This document shows, piece by piece, positions 53,592 through 57,604 of a stretch of 57,604 nt of DNA. The position numbers were made by a program, and so were the translations under genes. The stretch comes from Bacteroidota bacterium. GTDB lineage: Bacteria > Bacteroidota > Rhodothermia > Rhodothermales > UBA10348. A model generated the notes under the pieces. The model saw only the letters and a program-made list of their open reading frames with translations, made no database searches and was not told the origin of the DNA. Positions within the stretch are counted from its first letter, which is position 1; every line of letters starts with the position of its first letter. Location: contig JAQBZH010000014.1 of the NCBI GenBank assembly GCA_027622005.1, positions 1 through 57,604 of the forward strand, read 5' to 3'.

Positions 53592-54014
53592 TTATTTTTT
53601 GAACACGAACGAAACGCCATCTGAAATAATGGTGAGATTATCCCCGCTGATCGACCCACTATCGGTGGTATTATCGGAATACGTAAAAAGAAACGCGGAG
53701 TTATTGTTTGAATAAGTGCCCGCGCGGGAGGCAGTCTCAGTCGTTACAACACCGCTTTCGGTAACCTTGAAGGTTAAACTTTGGCTGATCGTCTTATCAC
53801 TGTTGAGGCGATAACTTCCTCCAGTGACTTCAACTTTGTCACTTCCGATTTGAAAAACGACCACTGGCACCGATTCGCCATCAACCGATTTCAGAATGTA
53901 ATTCCCACTGTAATCTGGTTCGGAATTTGAATCTCCTGAAGAATCACATCCTAAGATTCCAAGTGCAAAGACAATCGCAAGAGCTAATAGACTACGTTGG
54001 AGTAATGATTTCAT
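53592..54014 (-). CDS. Small lipoprotein, lipocalin-like
   Basis: 140 residues with a lipoprotein signal (MKSLLQRSLLALAIVFALGILGC, lipobox GILGC) and a Ser/Asp-rich linker. It is followed by one beta-rich domain of about 100 residues (YSGNYILKSVDGESVPVVVFQIGSDKVEVTGGSYRLNSDKTISQSLTF...). The pattern of short strands, 'GxYxLxSVDG' start and 'T..DG' turns is typical of lipocalin-like lipoproteins. Not confirmed as a family. It lies between the T9SS remnant and the HNH gene. Confidence 0.72.
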   Translation of the reverse strand: MKSLLQRSLLALAIVFALGILGCDSSGDSNSEPDYSGNYILKSVDGESVPVVVFQIGSDKVEVTGGSYRLNSDKTISQSLTFKVTESGVVTTETASRAGTYSNNNSAFLFTYSDNTTDSGSISGDNLTIISDGVSFVFKK

Positions 54015-54186
54015 ATTCGGCTTCCGAAATTATTGGGCTGTACGGTACTCAGGAACTCTAAAGATAAATAACTGAGTCGACAATAGCTCAACTGGGATGT
54101 CCGTTCAAAAATAGATCGCTGGGTAGATCGCCCATAGCTCTGGTACGAATGATACAATTACTATTAGTCCAGCCAACATATACGCG

Positions 54187-54459
54187 GTGTACAACAGCCC
54201 CAAAATATCGTATAAAGTGAGTTTCATCTACCTAACTCCAAAGTTGGTGTGTGCGCTAAAGCGTAGTCGAGCCCACATTCCATCTTCGATTCAAAGGATT
54301 GTATTTGAGCGGGATGAAGGTAAATGTGTGTTATGTGGTACAGAGACTGATCTTCAATTCGATCACATTGTGCCGCACTCAAAAGGTGGAGGAGACCAGG
54401 TTGAAAATCTTCGACTTCTCTGTCGTGATTGCAATTTGAAGAAAGGTGCCGACTTCTAA
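54187..54459 (+). CDS. HNH endonuclease
   Basis: 90 residues. The HNH core is complete: CVLC (first zinc Cys pair), FDHIVPHSKGGG (His of the HNH and metal ligand), ENLRLL (Asn) and CRDCN (second Cys pair). The N-terminal ~30 residues are short and not conserved. The start is GTG at 54187, with no good alternative. Small stand-alone HNH enzymes are common on mobile DNA. This one sits in the region proposed as an island. Confidence 0.85.
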   Translation: MYNSPKISYKVSFIYLTPKLVCALKRSRAHIPSSIQRIVFERDEGKCVLCGTETDLQFDHIVPHSKGGGDQVENLRLLCRDCNLKKGADF

Positions 54460-54604
54460 ACATCTCGGACATGCGGGCTAATAAGTGCATTTTGGGGACT
54501 CGCACGACTGGCTGAAGTGGTTGGAAACGGTTACTTTCTGTTAGGCGTGTGCTCGCTCGCCTTAGTTGGGCTGGCTTGCTGGACTCTATTAAACCTAAAA
54601 CTCA

Positions 54605-55111
54605 ATGGAATCTTTTGAAGATTTTACTGTCCGATTGACAACTACAAATCGTAGATTTAGACATGCTACTGTCTCCGAACTGCGAAAATATTACAATCAA
54701 AAGTATGGTGTTTGGCCTTCAGTGCAAGGGGGCTCAGGCCAAAATGAAACCGCCTTTCCCAAGAGTCAATCCGCCCCTCATGTTAGGTTAGTCAATACCC
54801 ATCAGACTCTAGACAGGGTGGCTACTTTCATCAGCCTTGTCGGTTGGCTGGTGGTGTGCCTTGGCTCCGTGACAGCTTTAGTCGTATTGGGAAATGGCCT
54901 TGCTGCTTTTCTAATAATCCTTGCCGGGGCTTCAATTCGGACTCGGTTTTGCGAAAACTATTTTTGGGGGATATGGATTTTCGCAAAACCGAGACTAATT
55001 TATTTTTTGCATTTTGTCCGCGCGGAGGAGGGGTCTGGGGAGGAATCCGCGCGGGCTTCTTCTGATTTTTTTGGCGAATTATTTAGTGCCAGAAGTATTA
55101 AAAAGTGGTAA
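54605..55111 (+). CDS. Hypothetical membrane protein
   Basis: 168 residues, no recognised family. The first 70 residues are hydrophilic. Two hydrophobic segments (about 72-96 VATFISLVGWLVVCLGSVTALVVL and 98-108, then 118-132 FWGIWIFAKPRLIYFL) suggest two or three membrane passes. The coding sequence contains a perfect 16-bp inverted repeat (54942-54993) and, near its end, a GC-rich hairpin followed by T7 (55018-55072). The C-terminal part may therefore be chance coding or later insertion. It ends 12 bp before the start codon of the next gene. Confidence 0.5.
   Translation: MESFEDFTVRLTTTNRRFRHATVSELRKYYNQKYGVWPSVQGGSGQNETAFPKSQSAPHVRLVNTHQTLDRVATFISLVGWLVVCLGSVTALVVLGNGLAAFLIILAGASIRTRFCENYFWGIWIFAKPRLIYFLHFVRAEEGSGEESARASSDFFGELFSARSIKKW
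54942..54993. repeat. Perfect 16-bp inverted repeat inside a gene
   Basis: CTCGGTTTTGCGAAAA (54942-54957) and its exact inverse (54978-54993) flank a 20-bp spacer. Unusual for coding DNA. Confidence 0.85.
55018..55072 (+). terminator. Terminator-like hairpin
   Basis: CCGCGCGG at 55018-55025 and again at 55047-55054 (self-complementary, so able to pair) with a purine-rich loop. T7 follows at 55066-55072. It lies inside the end of the hypothetical gene and just before the AT-rich pair. Confidence 0.5.
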
Positions 55112-55122
55112 AACGAAATCAA

Positions 55123-56583
55123 ATGAAAAAGAAGTTGTATTTATCATTAGGATTACTCCTCGTAATTCTGCTGTATGCAGGCTCTTTTGTTTTTTCATAC
55201 AGTCGTATTTTGAAAAGCAACGACCCACTTCTTATTACAGATGTTGCGCGCCTTATTCCTCTGAAAGTCCACCGAGTAGATACATTAGACAATGTTGAAG
55301 ATTTAAAAAAAGTTCTTGCCGAAGCAAAAGAGAAAAAGCTAAAAGTTTCGATTTCCGGTAGTAAGCATAGCCAAGGCGGTCATACCTACTACCAAGACGC
55401 GATAGTTTTAGATATGTCTTCCTTTAATAAAATCCTTGACCTTGATGTTGAAAAGAAAATTATCCGAGTTCAGAGCGGCGCGAAATGGAAGGATGTACAG
55501 GAATATATAAATCCATATAAACTTGCGGTCAAAGTAATGCAGTCATCATATGTTTTCACGATCGGAGGAACGTTGAGTGCAAACGCTCATGGTAGAGATT
55601 TGGATATGTCTTCTGTTGTAGAAACTGTGAGATCATTTCGATTACTTAATGCCAATGGCGAAATTTTGAATTTTAGTCGCACGGAAAATCCTGAATTGTT
55701 TAGGTTAGTTATCGGTGGTTACGGACTTTTCGGTGTTATTCTTGATGTTGATATTGAACTTACAAACAACGATGTTTATGAACAAAAGTCGGTTGTCATG
55801 GATTACAAAGATTTTCCCGAATACTTTCAGAAAAATATTAAAGACAATTCAGAAGTAGAAATGATGTTGGTTCGACCATCAATTGCTACCGATACTTTTT
55901 TGCGCGAACTAGTAGTGGCTACATGGAATAAAACTGACAAAACTAAAGAAAATATTTATGATCTTACTGAAGAAGAAAATGTGATGCGCGACAAATTTGT
56001 TTTTGGTTTATCGCGTAAGTATACTTGGGCAAAAAATTGGAGGTGGAATTTACAAAAGAAAATTGAAACTGGTGTCGGAGAGGCGCGAGTTATGTCTAGG
56101 ACTAACGCCATGCGCCCGCCACTTGCTCCTTTAGAATTGCTTGATTATTATTCTTCAGGCGATACAGACATACTTCAGGAGTATTTTATTCCTGTTAGAA
56201 ACTTCATGCCTTTTATGGATGAGTTTCGAGAAATTCTTTTGAAAGATAAAGTGAATACTATCAGCTTTACTATTCGTTATGTAAAAGCGAACAATGAGAC
56301 CTATATGGCTTATGCGCCGACAGAGGATGCTTTTGCTATAATTTATATGACGAATGTCAGTTTATCGGAAAAAGCTCAAGAAAAAATTGAGAAGACGACT
56401 CAAAAAATTGTAGATACGGCGATAAAGAATTCCGGCACCTATTATTTAACCTATCAACTATATCCGACAAAAGAACAAATGCGAAAAGCATATCCGAACA
56501 CTGATTTATTCTTTGCAAAAAAACTTCAATACGACCCTAGCGAAATGTTTATGAACAAATTCTATGAAAAATATGCTAAATAA
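55123..56583 (+). CDS. FAD-dependent sugar-lactone oxidase (D-arabinono-1,4-lactone oxidase type)
   Basis: 486 residues from the ATG at 55123 (MKKKLYLSLGLLLVILLYAGSFVF), which begins a membrane anchor or signal. The VAO-type FAD domain follows: KVSISGSKHSQGGHTYY (FAD loop; this His is the covalent flavin link in related lactone oxidases), IGGTLSANAHGRDLDMSSVV, and VIGGYGLFGVILDVDIEL. The C-terminal half has the ALO-type substrate region. It oxidises an aldonolactone, passing electrons to O2 or a carrier; the substrate cannot be told. The A+T content (over 60%) and Lys/Asn/Ile-rich codons differ sharply from the rest of the window, pointing to recent transfer. Overlaps the next gene by 20 bp. 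Confidence 0.85.
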   Translation: MKKKLYLSLGLLLVILLYAGSFVFSYSRILKSNDPLLITDVARLIPLKVHRVDTLDNVEDLKKVLAEAKEKKLKVSISGSKHSQGGHTYYQDAIVLDMSSFNKILDLDVEKKIIRVQSGAKWKDVQEYINPYKLAVKVMQSSYVFTIGGTLSANAHGRDLDMSSVVETVRSFRLLNANGEILNFSRTENPELFRLVIGGYGLFGVILDVDIELTNNDVYEQKSVVMDYKDFPEYFQKNIKDNSEVEMMLVRPSIATDTFLRELVVATWNKTDKTKENIYDLTEEENVMRDKFVFGLSRKYTWAKNWRWNLQKKIETGVGEARVMSRTNAMRPPLAPLELLDYYSSGDTDILQEYFIPVRNFMPFMDEFREILLKDKVNTISFTIRYVKANNETYMAYAPTEDAFAIIYMTNVSLSEKAQEKIEKTTQKIVDTAIKNSGTYYLTYQLYPTKEQMRKAYPNTDLFFAKKLQYDPSEMFMNKFYEKYAK

Positions 56584-57487
56584 AAAGATTTTAAGAAAAA
56601 TTTTGTACGCTCTGCTCGTCGTCGTTATTTTTAGTTTAGTTTATCTTTTTCTTTATGAACCAAGTTATAGTGGTTTAATTCAGAAACAAGATAGAGTGCT
56701 CGTATTTGCTCACAGGGGCTTCGGTAATCTCGCACCAGACAACAGCTTGGTGGCGGCTAAACTCGCCATGCAAAATAGCATGGATGGGGTTGATGTTGAT
56801 GGGCAGTTCAGTGCTGATAACGAATTGGTCATATTTCACGATTTAAGCGTTGATAGACTCACAAATAGTACTGGGAAAGTAAATAGTAAAACTGTTACTG
56901 AATTATTAAAATTAGATTTAGCCACAAAGTATGGCAAGGGTTTTGAAAATGCATATGTTGCGACCTTTGATGATTTTGTGCGGGAAATAACGCCCAATGG
57001 AATTCTCATGGTGGAATTAAAGGTGCCGAGTAGTAAAGATACGGGTATAGAGAAACGCGCTGCGGAAATTATAAAGAAATACAATGCTTATGAAAATGTA
57101 TATTTAAGCTCATTCAATCCTCTTGTTCTTTATCGCCTCAAAAAGATTGATCCTCGAATCCGAACAGTTTTTATTTTTATGGATACTAACTGGAATCCGG
57201 AACTTATAGCAGAAATTAAAAAGGATGATTTGGTTAATCTGCCTTGGTTTTTGCGTAACGAGACTATTAGGCGAGCAATTCGAAATATTGTTAAACCTGA
57301 CGCATTGAGCGTGAACAATGAAGTAGATGAAAAGACTATCAATACTCTCATTAAAAAGGGATATCCGATTTTCCTTTGGACGATTGATGAGGAAAATCGT
57401 TTAGAGTGGGCGTTGGAGAAAAAACCTTACGGGATAATTTCTGATGAACCGATAATTACTAAAAAATTACGCGATGGAAAAGAATAA
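56564..57487 (+). CDS. Membrane-anchored glycerophosphodiester phosphodiesterase family protein
   Basis: 307 residues. One N-terminal membrane helix (about 12-32, ILYALLVVVIFSLVYLFLY), then a GDPD TIM barrel: FAHRGFGNLAPDNSL (catalytic His), VDVDGQFSADNELVIFHDLSVDRLTN (second His in FHD), MVELKVP (metal-binding Glu) and ...YPIFLWTIDEENR...GIISDEPI. Asp replaces Glu in APEN and in the ELDV site, so metal-site geometry may differ from the best-studied enzymes. It overlaps the oxidase gene by 20 bp, shares its AT-rich codon use and is surely co-transcribed. Probably acts outside the cytoplasmic membrane. Confidence 0.9.
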   Translation: MKNMLNKKILRKILYALLVVVIFSLVYLFLYEPSYSGLIQKQDRVLVFAHRGFGNLAPDNSLVAAKLAMQNSMDGVDVDGQFSADNELVIFHDLSVDRLTNSTGKVNSKTVTELLKLDLATKYGKGFENAYVATFDDFVREITPNGILMVELKVPSSKDTGIEKRAAEIIKKYNAYENVYLSSFNPLVLYRLKKIDPRIRTVFIFMDTNWNPELIAEIKKDDLVNLPWFLRNETIRRAIRNIVKPDALSVNNEVDEKTINTLIKKGYPIFLWTIDEENRLEWALEKKPYGIISDEPIITKKLRDGKE

Positions 57488-57604
57488 TGGTTTACAAATG
57501 CGATGGCTTCTTATCTCGCAGAATTTAATTCTGTTTGGTTCAGCAACCCCCGCTATTAGAACGGTGATGTGATACAGTAACGCGTTCAGGTATTCCCCTT
57601 CCCA

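Overview
The window looks like chromosomal DNA around the replication origin of a Bacteroidota-type bacterium, most likely from the Rhodothermia/Balneolia side of the phylum. The reasons are moderate GC content (about 50% by eye), type IX secretion (T9SS) C-terminal sorting domains on large secreted proteins, weak Shine-Dalgarno signals, SusC-free TonB receptors, and the housekeeping order DUF177-rpmF-plsX-fabH-fabD next to dnaA-dnaN. The species cannot be fixed from the sequence alone.

Layout. 1-4000 (minus): fatty-acid and phospholipid initiation operon (DUF177, rpmF, plsX, fabH, partial fabD). 4001-4762: divergent intergenic region with DnaA-box-like sites and repeats, the best oriC candidate. 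4763-7515 (plus): dnaA, dnaN. 7572-15153 (minus): PadR plus FtsX-type permease, an ECF sigma factor with a membrane/TPR partner, and two envelope proteins. 15572-20488 (plus): rplM, rpsI, rpsB, tsf, pyrH, frr, with one small membrane protein on the other strand. 20583-22106: tRNA-Ser(GGA), tRNA-Lys(CTT), and between them a lipoprotein gene broken by an amber codon. 22183-26250 (minus): TonB receptor and PAS histidine kinase. 26472-35820 (plus): VCBS/ASPIC secreted protein, yicC, gmk, coaBC, a uracil-DNA glycosylase without iron-sulfur cysteines, dnaB, and a SpoIIE-type phosphatase. 35877-52716: TerC, a frameshifted subtilase with a T9SS tail, an LVIVD-repeat protein, a peptide/peptidase group (YfcC, DoxX, M55), a DUF4212/sodium symporter pair, an SGNH hydrolase and a ToxR-type regulator.

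From about 52.7 kb the character changes. A tRNA-Cys(GCA) is intact only from its D-loop to its encoded CCA end. It is followed by a dead T9SS tail, a small lipoprotein, an HNH nuclease, a hypothetical membrane protein, and two clearly AT-rich genes (a sugar-lactone oxidase and a glycerophosphodiester phosphodiesterase). This reads as the edge of a genomic island that entered at a tRNA-Cys gene.

Two patterns recur and are not explained by ordinary annotation. (1) Tandem duplications that include the stop codon sit at the 3' ends of fabH (18 bp x3), tsf (12 bp x3) and the histidine kinase (37 bp x2.5). An internal 106-bp duplication frameshifts the subtilase. (2) Downstream of tRNA-Ser and tRNA-Cys lies the same arrangement: terminator, two or three tight GC-rich hairpins, then a short copy of that tRNA's own 3' end, 178 bp and 146 bp away respectively. 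The second pattern is the strongest candidate for something not yet described here.
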